Part shown: positions 21,437 to 32,074 of the stretch, one piece after another
Layout of the letters: each line of letters starts with the position of its first letter
How positions within the stretch are numbered: the first letter of the stretch is position 1
NCBI GenBank assembly: GCA_006386115.1
Contig: VFIW01000014.1
Span: forward strand, 1 to 64,000
DNA from: Globisporangium splendens
Taxonomy: Eukaryota; Oomycota; Peronosporomycetes; Pythiales; Pythiaceae
Reading direction: 5' to 3'
Length of the DNA: 64,000 nt
The notes under the pieces: model-generated
Database searches by the model: none
The model's input: only the letters and a program-made list of their open reading frames with translations
Told to the model about the DNA's origin: nothing
Position numbers and translations under genes: made by a program

Positions 21437-22738
21437 TTACGGGCTAGTGGCTTGCAGAAGGACCTTTACGTACCCTTCTCCCGGTGCTGCGAGCCACTTG
21501 TATGCTAGCGGTGCGTCTTGAAGTGCCATGCGGTGAGATATGAGCACCCGTGGATCGACTTTGCCGTTTTACAACGCGCTCATGACTTCAGAGAAGTATT
21601 TCTGGGTCGGCACCAGGCCTGACCGGATCGTCAGCTGCTTTTGCATCACGTGGCCAATTGGGAAGTGATCAACAGTGTCAAAATAGTCACCAACGACAAC
21701 GATCCAGCCACACTTGCGCGCACATGTTGCCACTTCCTTTAATACATCTGCTGACTCCGTTTCCATCCCGAGCGTATGCTCCACTTTGCCCACCGTACTC
21801 TGTACGTTGCGGAAACCCGCAGTCTCGATTGCAACGTCCACGCCGCCTCCTGAGCACCGCGCGAGTGGAAGCCTCTCGTGAAGCTTGTCGACAACCTCCT
21901 CACTTGTCAGCCCTGTACGATTGATAGTCTCAATGTTGAATTTGTGCGCGAGACGAAGCCTTTCAGGCTCTCGGTCAATACCAATCACGCGCTGGGCACC
22001 TTTCTGGAGGCGCCAAAACCCTGCCATCAACCCCACAGGTCCGAGCCCCCATATCGCTACAATGTCTCCATTCTTCACGTTGCCCAAGTTAGCAGCGTGG
22101 AGCCCTGAGCACAAGACATCGCTGGCAAAGATCGCTTTCTCACTCGGCACGTCCTCTAGGACATGGTAGAGGTTCACATCTGCGAACGGGATATGAACAT
22201 ACTCTGCCTGACATCCAGGGACGCTGCCTAAGAGGCGAGAACCCCCCAGAGCAGCAGCAGGGCCGTGGCTTCCACCATACATGTCTGTAAAAAGTCTCGA
22301 GTCGTTGGTCGTATCACATCCAGAAAACTGTTTGCGCTTGCAGTAGTGGCACTCGCCACATGCCAAGTTCGGTGGCACAACGACACGGTCTCCGCGTCGA
22401 ATGTTCTTCACGCCTGCTCCAGTTTCAGACACAAAGCCGACAGCTTCGTGGCCGAGAATCACGCCGTTGCCCGCGGTTGGCACGAGTCCTGAGTACATGT
22501 CAAGGTCGCCGCCCGAGATGGAGCAAAGCTCAATCTTGATGATCGCGTCGTTTGGGTGGGTGATTAATGGCTTTGGATGATCTCCAAACGCCACGTGCTT
22601 GCCGCCCATGAGGTGTGCGCCGTCATAGGTGACTGCCTTCATATGCTCCGTCTTGGAATAGTTGGGCTGAGTCGAGAGCTGCGCCACGTCGAGTTTCCCG
22701 GCGCGTTCATCTTCTTTCTTCGACATAAAGTGCATCAT
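21437..22738 (-). CDS. Zinc-type ADH-like protein, cut by an in-frame TAA
   Basis: Medium-chain dehydrogenase of the formaldehyde-dehydrogenase-like group. I take the start at 22738 (MMHFMSKK). The frame runs to a TAA at 21571-21569 (389 residues) and then stays open and homologous for 44 more codons to 21437, ending ...GYVKVLLQATSP. The lost tail matches the neighbouring paralogue, so the TAA looks like a nonsense change. The structural zinc lobe is intact (CGECHYCKRKQFSGC) and so is the NAD fold (WGLGPVGLMAG). The catalytic zinc cysteine of the usual ICGSD motif reads ISGGD (Cys to Ser), while GHE keeps its His. The product is probably inactive or altered as a dehydrogenase. An assembly error at the TAA cannot be excluded. 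Confidence 0.75.
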
Positions 22739-23164
22739 CGTTTGCAGTTGGCTTGGTTTGTATCGGTGTTGATGTCGATCAAATTGAAAAGTGAGTCTTA
22801 GCAACAACAACAACAAAAATGAGCTCCACCTTCTGATCTGCAGTTGGACCTTGGATTGGAGCACTCAAAATTCTTGAAAGCGATCAACTGTAGGAACGTG
22901 GAGGGGCAAAAATTCGAACGCTGTGCGACGAATGACAGTTGATGGCTTCCCAGCTCACTGCATGCACCGGTTGGCAGCAGGTTTACCTTGAGCTCCAACT
23001 GCCGCAGCATTAGGTAGGTGCTGACTGATTCTGACACCTGAAGCTCACTTTTGATTTTTCTTTACAACGATGTCGAACGCGGCTGCAAAACTGGCGGATA
23101 ATTACTTGGGCAAACGCGAAGTGGCGGAAGCGTCCACGCAACCTGTAGGCTCCAAGATTGAACA

Positions 23165-23440
23165 ATGAAGGCGCTTGTGTAGCAGGGCTCGAAGCGAGTG
23201 ATCTGTGTGGACAAGCCAAAGCCCGAGATCGCCCACGAGAAAGGTGTAATCGTCAAGGTCACCGCCTACGGCGTTTGCTCTGACTTTGCCTCGTATCTGC
23301 ACTTGTGTTCGATGTACTGTCCACTTCGCTTCCTGCCACAGAATTGGGGAAGTTGGCAAAGGCGACACGGTCGTGATCTGGGGGCTTAGGCTGATTGGGT
23401 TGCACGCAGCAAGTTGTTACTCAAATCGCAAGAAACAAAG
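23165..23440 (+). pseudogene. Remnant of a third ADH paralogue, opposite strand
   Basis: The plus strand reads MKALV, then TAG (23180-23182), then QGSKRVICVDKPKPEI and VKVTAYGVCSDFASY. This matches the N-terminus of the gene at 23626-24858. After about 60 unrelated bases it resumes with GKGDTVVIWGLRLIGLHAAS, the NAD-binding loop of the same family. The whole middle (zinc lobe) is missing. It is a decayed fragment, inverted relative to its two neighbours. Confidence 0.75.
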
Positions 23441-23625
23441 AGAAATCAAAATTAACGATTAATGTGCACTTTCCCTACCGACAGCTTCTTACAAGAAGAT
23501 AGAAGCGTGTCCACAAAAGCACGACGGCGATATGCGGTCCTCGACATCTCAGTGCAGCTTACCCTTCATACTCAAATCAAATGAAAACACACACCAAACT
23601 TCATGCCACAGCGGCACACTCCACT

Positions 23626-24858
23626 TCAGGCGTGATTCGGACGCACCAGCACCTTCAAATATCCTTCGTCGCGATTGCAGAGGTGCTTGTACGCTTCAGG
23701 CACTTCGTCAAGACCAATGCTGTGGGTGATCATAATGGATGGATCCACTTCACCTGCATCAATCGCATCGAAGACGGTCTTGAAGTACTTTGGCACAGGG
23801 CATTGGCCAGTGCGCACAGTCAAATGCTTCATCATGACGTGACCGAGTGGGAACCCGTTCACCTTTCCAGTGAAATCCGAGATGATCGACACGTGACCGA
23901 ATTTGCGTGTCACCATGAAGCACTCCTTCAAGACATCGGGCGACTCTTTTTCCATGCCCATCTTCGCCATCCAACCGTGCGAACAACTGAGTCCGCAAGC
24001 GTAGATCGACACGTCTGCGCCGCCGCCCGGAAGCATGCCGACCAGCTTGTTCGACACTTGGGCACTCGATAGACCCGTACGATCCACGACCTCCAAGTTC
24101 AACTTGTCGTACGCAAATCGCAGCCGGTCGTGGAGCTGCTCAACGCCGATGATACGTTTCGCGCCTTTTAGTTTGCACCACTGAGCCGCCATCATGCCAA
24201 CGGGACCAAGCCCCCAGATCACAACCGTGTCCCCAGAGTTTACTTCGCCCATCTCTGTCGCGTGCAACGCCGATGAGACTGTTTCGCCAACGAACACAGC
24301 TTTTTCATCTGGGACGCCATTCGGAACCTTGTAGCAGTTCACGTCGCCAAACGGCACTCGCACGAACTCGGCTTGGGATCCAGGGACATTGCCCATCATA
24401 CGCGAGTATCCAAAAATCGCAGCTGGAGCCCATCCGCCGTACATTTCCGCAAACTCTTTCGACTCGTTCGTCTTGTTGCATGCACTGAATTCATGGCGTC
24501 TGCAGAACGAGCAATCACCGCAGGCGATGATGAAGGAGATGGCAACGCGATCACCTTCCTTCAACTTCGAGACGTCACAACCCACACTCTCGACAATCCC
24601 GACTGCTTCGCGGCCGAGAATCTGGCCCTTCTCCATACCAGGGATATCTTCTGCGCATGCTTGGGTCGCAAATCCTGGGCAAATCGAAGCCGCAGTGACT
24701 CGGACGATGACATCGGAGCCGTGCTCAATCTTCGGTTTGGGGACGTGCTCCACCTTGATTGTCTTGGAGCCATGCCACGTAATGGCTTTCATTTGGCCCT
24801 CGGGAGCAGGCGGCGTGCTCTCGTGCCCGCCACCAGTGAACTTCTTAATGTACTCCAT
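23626..24858 (-). CDS. Zinc-type ADH-like protein (formaldehyde-dehydrogenase-like group)
   Basis: 410 residues in one complete exon. The order is a short N-terminal extension, GroES-like fold, structural zinc lobe with four cysteines (CGDCSFCRRHEFSAC), the insertion typical of the FDH-like group (MYGGWAPAAIFGYSRMMGN), Rossmann fold (IWGLGPVGMMAAQW) and the C-terminal strand region. The canonical GHE, whose His binds the catalytic zinc, reads GRE, and the ICGSDLH motif reads ICPGFAT, keeping the Cys only. The catalytic zinc site is therefore probably broken although the fold is intact. It is about 45-50% similar by eye to the copy at 21437-22738. The substrate is unknown and a non-enzymatic or altered role is likely. 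Confidence 0.82.
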   Translation of the reverse strand: MEYIKKFTGGGHESTPPAPEGQMKAITWHGSKTIKVEHVPKPKIEHGSDVIVRVTAASICPGFATQACAEDIPGMEKGQILGREAVGIVESVGCDVSKLKEGDRVAISFIIACGDCSFCRRHEFSACNKTNESKEFAEMYGGWAPAAIFGYSRMMGNVPGSQAEFVRVPFGDVNCYKVPNGVPDEKAVFVGETVSSALHATEMGEVNSGDTVVIWGLGPVGMMAAQWCKLKGAKRIIGVEQLHDRLRFAYDKLNLEVVDRTGLSSAQVSNKLVGMLPGGGADVSIYACGLSCSHGWMAKMGMEKESPDVLKECFMVTRKFGHVSIISDFTGKVNGFPLGHVMMKHLTVRTGQCPVPKYFKTVFDAIDAGEVDPSIMITHSIGLDEVPEAYKHLCNRDEGYLKVLVRPNHA

Positions 24859-25502
24859 CTTTCTGTAGACGCTTGGTGCTTTCTTGCTCGCGCTTCAATG
24901 CAAAAGCACATCTGAGCGGTGGGCGTTGTGGTGACCCCTTTCTTACATGCTCCAGTTGGAAGATCGCGTCACCAACTGCCTTACATTTGCCCATAGAAGC
25001 CTGTGTATGCACGCATGGCGCTTTTCTTCCTCGTCCCAGCTGCATACAAAGCGAGCGGGGCTCGAGCGGATCTAACGGTCTTTTCGGTGGGGGAGGGGGC
25101 GTGAAAGGACGCGACTTACTCGAATAGAGGACCGTCGTTTTCCGCTTGAACAGAAACCTCTTTCTGTTTCATCGACACAAAATATTGCGAATGCAAACAT
25201 AATCGTTTGCACAGGTGAAAAACTAACCACTGCTGTCTCGATTGTATAAATTCATGAAGGTTATCGATAGAGAAGAGGGAGATCTTGAAACGCCGCAACA
25301 ATGAATGGCAGTGGTGTCTGTGGAAGCAATGGTTCGTTTCGGCTCCTCTTACTCCCAGCCTATTCGTTTTTCTTGTTCTTCCTCTTTGTGCTGGGCAGCT
25401 CCGTCCTGCTAGTCCCCTCCCTAGCTTCATATGGCTTCGACTCCTCCCTCTTCTTCATTCAGCAATTTCCCAAGTCCAGTTCCCTTCGTCATCAAAACCA
25501 CC
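24859..25502. other. Intergenic, no feature seen
   Basis: 644 bp between the divergent ADH-like gene and the acidic secreted-protein gene. A G-rich stretch lies near 25085-25105. Frames that run through 25285-25686 are leader shadows of the next gene. Confidence 0.5.
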
Positions 25503-26402
25503 ATGCGCCTCATCTCGATCCTTGTGTTTGCCACACTCGCTGTGTGTGCGCTCTGCCAGCCGGCTGCTGCTGGCCAAGCTGTTGCCCTGCATGTGCATCA
25601 CGTTGTCCGCACAAACAGCCAAGTGCTGGCTTCACAAAGACTGCGTGACCAATCGACAAAGAACGAGGCAGCAGACAAGCAAGTGACTGCGACACGAGTA
25701 TACCATGTTCAACAGAAGACTGCAAATGGTGCAAGCCCTCATGTGTACCACGTCGTCCAGAAGGGCAAGAAAGAAGCTTCTGCGCCAAAGGCAAACCAAA
25801 GCAAGCTAGGCAAAAAAGCCGGACAAGATGACGACTTGGATGAGAGCGAACTCGAAGAAGCCGATGAGCTTCTTAGTGATCTTGAAGACGACGAGAAGAC
25901 TGAAGAATCTGATGAGCTGGATGCGAGTGAGCTCGAAGATTCCGCAGTCAAGGCTGCTGCTGATCTCCTGAGCGAACTTGAAGATGACGAGAAGGATGGA
26001 GAGTCGGATGAGCTGGATGAGAGCGAGCTCGAAGATGCCGCAAACCAAGCCGTCGGTGCTCTTCTTGGTAGCCTTGAAAACGAAGTGAAAGCAGGCGAGT
26101 CTGAAGATAGCGAGCTCGAAGCCGTCGGCAATACGGAGTCTGATGACGATGCCACTGATGATACCTCTGAGAAAGAAGAGGAAGACGAAAAGGATAAGAA
26201 GAGCAAGATGCTGCGTCGCCAAGACGGCAAGAAGACGAGCGAGAAAGTCCATGGAAAAGCGCCGCACAAGAACAAATCGCCACATTTCAAGATCGGTGAC
26301 CAGCAGGTGCGCATGTGTCTGAATGGTTGCTCTGTATCTGCACCGATGGGTGGTTTATCTTCTCTAGTCTCCCAACGCTCGACCATCTTTACTATTCAGT
26401 AA
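25503..26402 (+). CDS. Secreted acidic repeat protein with QRLR motif
   Basis: 299 residues. The ATG at 25503 gives a signal peptide (MRLISILVFATLAVCALC), and the longer frame upstream has none. QRLR stands at residues 45-48, a QxLR variant of the RxLR motif. Three V-[HY]-H-V segments (VHHVV, VYHVQ, VYHVV) follow, then a long Glu/Asp/Ser-rich block built from about three copies of a DELDESELEDA-type unit, and a Lys-rich stretch with KMLRR. The last 30 residues look different, and a GTGCGC after GDQQ (about 26306) could be an unrecognised donor. It is probably secreted and of unknown function. Acidic repeats of this sort may bind cations or be disordered. Confidence 0.72.
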   Translation: MRLISILVFATLAVCALCQPAAAGQAVALHVHHVVRTNSQVLASQRLRDQSTKNEAADKQVTATRVYHVQQKTANGASPHVYHVVQKGKKEASAPKANQSKLGKKAGQDDDLDESELEEADELLSDLEDDEKTEESDELDASELEDSAVKAAADLLSELEDDEKDGESDELDESELEDAANQAVGALLGSLENEVKAGESEDSELEAVGNTESDDDATDDTSEKEEEDEKDKKSKMLRRQDGKKTSEKVHGKAPHKNKSPHFKIGDQQVRMCLNGCSVSAPMGGLSSLVSQRSTIFTIQ

Positions 26403-26830
26403 AAGATTCATCAGGCAAAATAAACATTGCACTTCTTTGCTTTTTCTACATGGAATGTTGATCTAGTCAATTCTGACAATTGGGACCGAGTCTGTACCCA
26501 TTTCTAACCACAGGTTTTCATGGAGCAGTTTCAAATCTTGTCCGTTTCACAGTAAAGAAAGATCTCCAACTTCAAGTTTGTTTCGCAGGTGGTGATCAAT
26601 TTATGCCATGCGCTTCTTGCACGTCTAACGTTCACAGTCATTCTGGTTACCTTTATGGAAACATTTGTATGCATTTCTGAGTAAAATGGTTTTTAAAGGT
26701 GCACAGAGAACGCACGAAGAGTCGTTGAAGCAACGTGGAAACCTCTTCATGTGCTCTCTCCTTAAAAAAAGGTTGTGTGGTTTGAACGTCCGATCTGCCA
26801 TTCGATTTGTTCCAACGAGAGACTCAAAGC
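26403..26830. other. Intergenic, no feature seen
   Basis: 428 bp of ordinary intergenic sequence between two same-strand secreted-protein genes. A short A run lies at about 26763-26770. Confidence 0.5.
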
Positions 26831-27955
26831 ATGAAGCTTTCCATCGCATTTGCTGCGGTTGCTGTCTTCCTGCTCAGCAAAAACACCAATGGGGCAGAGG
26901 TTGTGAAGCAGCACGAGCACGAGGGCATCCCGATGCAAACAAGAGCACAGCCAGAGCCGCTCGGGTGGCGAGCGCCTGTTGTGGACAAGAAACTTCCGAC
27001 GCAGAAATTTGTCCAAGTGACTGTAGCTCGACCGCATAAGAAGACCGAGGTGCACGTCGTGAAAGTTCAACTTGAGAATGCGTTTTCCACAGCAAAACCT
27101 TCGACCGAAGCTACAACAAGGCAAAATGACAGTAGCAACGGCAGCCCCAACCCAGCTGCAGGTGCAGAAAAGCTGAAGTCAGAGTCGGGAAATAGTGCAC
27201 ACCACCACCAAACCCAGAATGGCAGGGAGGAGACCCATGTAGAGAAGCATCGAGTAAAACAGCTCGTTGTCAGTCAAACACACATGAAGGGCAGCGAGTC
27301 TGAATCCCACGGATTGCCCAAGCACAACCAGAAATACCACAAGCATAAACATCATCACCATCAGAAAGCTGGTAATGAAAACGAACAAGCCGCTGGCTCC
27401 AGTTCTGCTTCAACTCTGCGTTCCCGTTCAAGCTCCAGATCATCATCTGGTCACGGGTTCGCTGGCGAGGATCTCATGGAGAATGTTTCCAGCGAAGAGC
27501 TGAGAGGCGATGCCGCTAGTGATATTTTCGAACCTGAATTTGATGGCATGGTGAACAACCAGTCTTATGACGAGACATTGATCGAAGAGGAGGCGCGACA
27601 GGTCAGTACCGCTGCGATGACGCAGCTGGCCGATTCGTCTCCATTTCGTCTCGACACATCCAAGGCACTTGCGTTTGCAGCTGTAGTCGCTGGCACCGTC
27701 GTGGGGATCACTGGCGTCTTAGTCGCGATGTTCGGTTTGCATCGCCACCTCGTCGAATCCACCGAGCACGAACTTGAAAGCGATCTTCAAGATCCCGAGG
27801 CGAGACAAATCAATGGAAGTAACGTGCAAGAGAACAGCTCAACAGCAACGGGAGAGTTCTCTGTTCCCGCATCGACCCATTCGGTTCCTGACGTCGAAGA
27901 AGCAAAAGAAGAAGAAAGCGACGTAGAGGAAGAGGGCGTGTTTGCGAACGCCTAA
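26831..27955 (+). CDS. Predicted single-pass surface protein, His- and Ser-rich
   Basis: 374 residues in one exon. Signal peptide (MKLSIAFAAVAVFLLSKNTNGA), then a long hydrophilic ectodomain with His-rich patches (KYHKHKHHHHQK) and a Ser/Arg run (LRSRSSSRSSSGHG). One transmembrane helix lies at about residues 279-303 (ALAFAAVVAGTVVGITGVLV), and an acidic cytoplasmic tail ends EEEGVFANA. The topology is type I. It shares its general plan with the secreted gene 430 bp upstream and might derive from the same small cluster, but no sequence similarity is convincing. No known domain was recognised. The His cluster could bind metal. Confidence 0.78.
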   Translation: MKLSIAFAAVAVFLLSKNTNGAEVVKQHEHEGIPMQTRAQPEPLGWRAPVVDKKLPTQKFVQVTVARPHKKTEVHVVKVQLENAFSTAKPSTEATTRQNDSSNGSPNPAAGAEKLKSESGNSAHHHQTQNGREETHVEKHRVKQLVVSQTHMKGSESESHGLPKHNQKYHKHKHHHHQKAGNENEQAAGSSSASTLRSRSSSRSSSGHGFAGEDLMENVSSEELRGDAASDIFEPEFDGMVNNQSYDETLIEEEARQVSTAAMTQLADSSPFRLDTSKALAFAAVVAGTVVGITGVLVAMFGLHRHLVESTEHELESDLQDPEARQINGSNVQENSSTATGEFSVPASTHSVPDVEEAKEEESDVEEEGVFANA

Positions 27956-28598
27956 GCAGCCTCTGTGCCATGTCGCCCCGTGCATTGTGCATCAGTTGCT
28001 CCTTTGTGCACAGCCTCGATGCCGTCTGTGCAACCGCAGACAGCTCTTGCTTCCTGTTGTATTGAACTTCGCTCCGTGCTGTTTCGATCTCAATTTCAGT
28101 TTATCCGGATACTGGCGGGTCGATTACCGCTCGTTTCGACCTGTGAGTGTTTGGATGGGGCTCTGCTCTCTTTGTCCCCATCCTTCATCGACACTCTTCT
28201 TGCAAGGTAATTTCGTTTGTAGACGCTATTCGCGGTAGTATGTTGATTAAAGGTACTATTACCTTTCACAAAAGGGTAAACTATTCAACCTGAAAGGCGA
28301 CGTTTGATCCCTATCTTGACTGATGTCTTCAAATTCAAGCCTCTTCTGAAACTATCTCTCCTACGCGATGACGTCACCGGGTCATCGCCCAGCACCCAAC
28401 ACCCACACACCAAGCAGCCGCCACGCTCATCATCAACTTAAGGCGCATTTTAATGTTGCGGGAGACCACCGTTCCTGCGACATAAGCTTTTTACTGGTGA
28501 GCTCGTTCTGCTTGGGTCTGAGGCCGACAGAGCTCCTCAGAGTTTCGAAAGCGAGAGAACCCCCAGACGCTCCTTCTTCGCCATCACCAGCAGCCAGC
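27956..28598. other. Intergenic; one small hairpin
   Basis: 643 bp. A short perfect inverted repeat (AAAGGTA..TACCTTT) lies at 28249-28266, between the end of the upstream gene and the PDH promoter. Its role is unknown. No gene seen. Confidence 0.45.
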
Positions 28599-29779
28599 AT
28601 GCTTCGCCAAATCCTGAGCACCAAGGCCGTCGCGCGCGCCACGCAGAGCGCCGTGCTGCGCCGCACCATGGCCACCGTCTCCAGCGAGATGACTGTGCGT
28701 GATGCGCTCAACACCGCCATGGACGAGGAGCTCGAGCGCGACGAAAAGGTCTTCCTCTTGGGCGAAGAAGTCGCCAAGTACAACGGCGCCTACAAGGTCA
28801 GCAAGGGTCTCTGGGACAAGTACGGCGACAAGCGTATCATCGATACGCCGATCACGGAAGCTGGTTTCACGGGTCTCGCGATCGGTGCTGCCTACCACGA
28901 CACCAAGCCAATTGTGGAATTCATGACGTTCAACTTCGCCATGCAAGCCATTGATCACATTATTAACTCGGCCGCCAAGCAATACTACATGTCTGCGGGT
29001 GACATCAACGTCCCAATCGTCTTCCGTGGCTCCAACGGTGCTGCTGCCGGTGTCGGTACGTCCAGCCACTTCATTGCGCGCGATGAGCATAAACACGCGT
29101 CATTTGTTCAGACGACGCCTTTTGTGCTAATTACGCTCTTGTGTTGTTTCTTGTAGCTGCCCAGCACTCGCAATGTTTCGCGGCGTGGTACGGCTCGGTG
29201 CCAGGTCTCAAGGTTGTTGTGCCGTACGACGCTGAAGATGCCCGTGGTCTCTTGAAGGCCGCTATCCGTGACCCAAACCCAGTCGTTGTCTTGGAGAACG
29301 AGTTGATGTACGGCGTGTCGTTCCCAGTCAGCGAGGAAGCCCAATCGAAGGACTTTGTGCTCCCAATCGGCAAGGCGAAGATCATGAAGGCTGGTACGGA
29401 TGTCACCATCGTTGCCTTCTCCCGCATGGTTGGGTACGCTTTGGAAGCTGCTGCTGAACTTGCGAAGGAAGGAATTGACGCGGAAGTGATCAACCTCCGC
29501 TCCATTCGTCCTTTCGACCGCGAATCGATTATTAACTCGGTGAAGAAGACCAACCGCATTGTGTCTGTGGAAGAAGGATGGGGTCAGCACGGTATCGGTG
29601 CTGAAATCGCCGGTATCATCATGGAAACTGATGCGTTCGACTACTTGGACGCTCCTCTCGAACGTGTCACTGGCACCGATGTGCCAATGCCATACGCCGA
29701 AAACTTGGAAAAGCTCTGTTTGCCACAAGTCGAAGATATTATTGCCGCTGCCAAGCGCGCCACTTCGCGCAAGTTGTAA
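28599..29779 (+). CDS. PDHB: Pyruvate dehydrogenase E1 component beta subunit, mitochondrial
   Basis: Two exons (28599-29055 and 29157-29779) give 359 residues. The N-terminus is an Arg/Ala/Ser mitochondrial presequence ([22 protein letters not shown]). The transketolase-type pyrimidine domain follows, with [50 protein letters not shown] and [12 protein letters not shown]. The C-terminal domain has [11 protein letters not shown] and [13 protein letters not shown]. The E1 alpha2beta2 tetramer decarboxylates pyruvate with thiamine diphosphate in the matrix. The intron (29056-29156, GTACGT..TTGTAG) splits the Gly-Val-Ala-Ala-Gln segment. Nothing is unusual. Confidence 0.95.
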
Positions 29780-30144
29780 GCGAGATGAGTTTAAGCAAAA
29801 AAAACACAGCGGATGGAGTTGATTATGATAGACCGACCGATCCGCGCACGACCCACAACAAAGGTAAACGAACAGGAGGCCGAATGCTGTGCTGATTTTA
29901 GGTGACGAAGGAAAACAATGAAAAAGAACACAGCACGATGTTCGCTGTTATTGTCGAAAACCATGAAAGTGTTGTGTCGTTTGCGATTATTGGCGGCAAA
30001 TTTGCCGGCCAAAGCACCAAGTGTTCCATACAAATGTAGATTTCTCTTTCTGCACACAAATCTAACCCTCACGCACACGTGGACCCCCTCGGCGGCCTAC
30101 TAAGTTACTTACACTCGTCATTGTTCTTTGTTCAATCAGTGAGA
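29780..30144. other. 3' intergenic region, convergent genes
   Basis: 365 bp between the ends of PDHB and ArfGAP1. No gene or repeat seen. Confidence 0.5.
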
Positions 30145-31718
30145 TCAAAATCCGAATTCGCCAAAGAAATCGACATCTTTCTTCTTCTCCACAGGAGCCG
30201 GAGCGGGAGTTGGGGCGGGGGCAGCAGCGGCAGGGACCGGCGCAGGGGTTGAAGAAAAGCTGGTACCACTCGACGATGGTGCAAAGCCAGAGCTGACGCT
30301 GGAGCTGGAGCTGGAGCTGGTGAAGGCGGTCGACGACGAAGATGACGAGAAACTGTTCGAGTGCGGGCTCGAGTAGGATGTGGCCGAGTTCGAGCTGCTT
30401 CCTCCAGAGGAACTCGACTTGGTGGGCTGCGAGGAGCCTAGTTGCGAGTCAAGCCACGAGTCGTTATCGTGGTGTCGACTGGACGCCTGACTACTGCCAA
30501 TTCCAGAGTACTTGCCGCTCGGAGCGAGCCCCGAATTGAATTTTGGGAACTGACCTGATGCATCGCCCTGGGAAGAGCCATTAACAGTCGAGTCCACGAC
30601 AGTCTGCGCCGTTTTCCACACGGCCGAGGCACCACTGGAAAGCGCTGACCAGCCTGTCGAGGCAGTCGACTTGACGTTCTGACTCAAAGCTGGATCTGTA
30701 ATCGTGCTTTGCACGTACGACCAGCCAGATGACACTTTCGCACCAAGATCCTTATCCTTGACCAAACTAGCAGCAGTGCTGGCAGCAGTCGAAGCCACAG
30801 ACGTCACTGTGCTCGTAAGGTACCCGAATGCGCTCGTCAAATCTGCAACTCCACCCGAGCTCGCTGGTGCACTCGTCTCCCCGCCACTTCCAATGCCCTG
30901 CATGCCGTTGGATCCAAACTTCGCTTGCATACGCGCACGTGCTTCGTCACGGAGACGCATTTGTCTGCATATAGATCAGAAAAACCAGTAATCAGCTTGT
31001 AAATAGCCACACCAACGTCTGATTTGATTGCTGGGACTTGAAATACCTGGCTACGTAATCTTGTTCCGACTCGCCCTTGAGTGCTTCAACGCCACGTGTG
31101 TCGTTCGAGAAGGATGAGCTGCTGGCTGGTTGCTGCACGGAGCTGGGGTCCCACTTCGGGAGTGGCAAAGCCGATCGTCCTTCTACGAGCGCCGTCAGTC
31201 TCTGGCGGTACGCCTCTGCCTGAGGAGTGTTGTACTTTTGGCTGATTGAAAGGGTCGTGGGGACGCCAGCCACCGCAAATGCTTCTCGGAAGTTGTCATT
31301 GCCGCCTTGCTGTGGATTGCAGCGGAAGAAAGACTTGTTGTTAAACGCAGCTTTATCATCAAGACAAGCACTGTCGTGGATAGTGCAATCATACCTGCAT
31401 CTGTTGAACCTGTTTGTCGGTCCACGAGTCCATCGTGACGGAGCGAACGAAGGAGATATGGACACCGAGACCACGATGGCGACCCGAACATTCGAGGCAC
31501 ATGAATGTGCCGTAGGATACCGTCGCCCATTGAGGGTAAGGGGCGTCGCAATCCACGCAGCGCTGTTCAAAAATCGTGCGACGGAAGGTGAGTCAAAGAG
31601 TTCTCGTCGACGCTTTTTCCGAAAGAAGAAGAGAAAAAAAAGGAAAACGTACGTTGTTGCCAGGCAGCTTGCGCAGCTGCTGCTGGGTCTCCATGGGCAT
31701 CTGGTGGGCTTCCGACAT
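30145..31718 (-). CDS. ArfGAP1-type Arf GTPase-activating protein
   Basis: Four exons (31718-31653, 31562-31395, 31309-31047, 30964-30145) give 438 residues. The ArfGAP zinc finger is complete: C24 and C27, sixteen residues, then C44 and C47, followed by [15 protein letters not shown], which carries the arginine finger. The tail is Ser/Gly/Ala-rich with helices such as [21 protein letters not shown] and [17 protein letters not shown]. These resemble the curvature-sensing ALPS/GCS motifs of ArfGAP1. The end is a charged [14 protein letters not shown]. The protein is expected to stimulate GTP hydrolysis on Arf1 at the Golgi during COPI transport. All junctions keep frame with GT..AG borders. 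Confidence 0.9.
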
Positions 31719-32074
31719 CGTGGCTTAGTCAAAAGATGCTGGTGGTGCTAGCTGTGGAGGAAGCGGCTTAAGCGCGAGTGGAGAGAGAGAAGGGGAGAGT
31801 GACGGCGGCGGCGCTTCCTTCCGTTCTTCCTGGTGGGAATTTCTGAAGAGATGATGTGGCCGAAAGCTGCACGACTCACCTGAAAAACGACTCCCTCCCA
31901 TACCTGATACCCAATCTTGGTCTGAACCATTGCGTTCCCCTATTTCAGCCAATGATATCTTTTTGAATACAGAGTAGTTTTCGCCAATCCTATGCTGCCA
32001 TGAGTGTCAAAATTGAGATGTGGGTTTTTGTCATTGCTCACACAGTCAGCGGGTGGTTGGGTCTTATTCATTCT
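31719..32074. other. Intergenic, no feature seen
   Basis: 356 bp holding the ArfGAP promoter and the 3' end of the membrane protein gene. Nothing distinctive. Confidence 0.45.
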
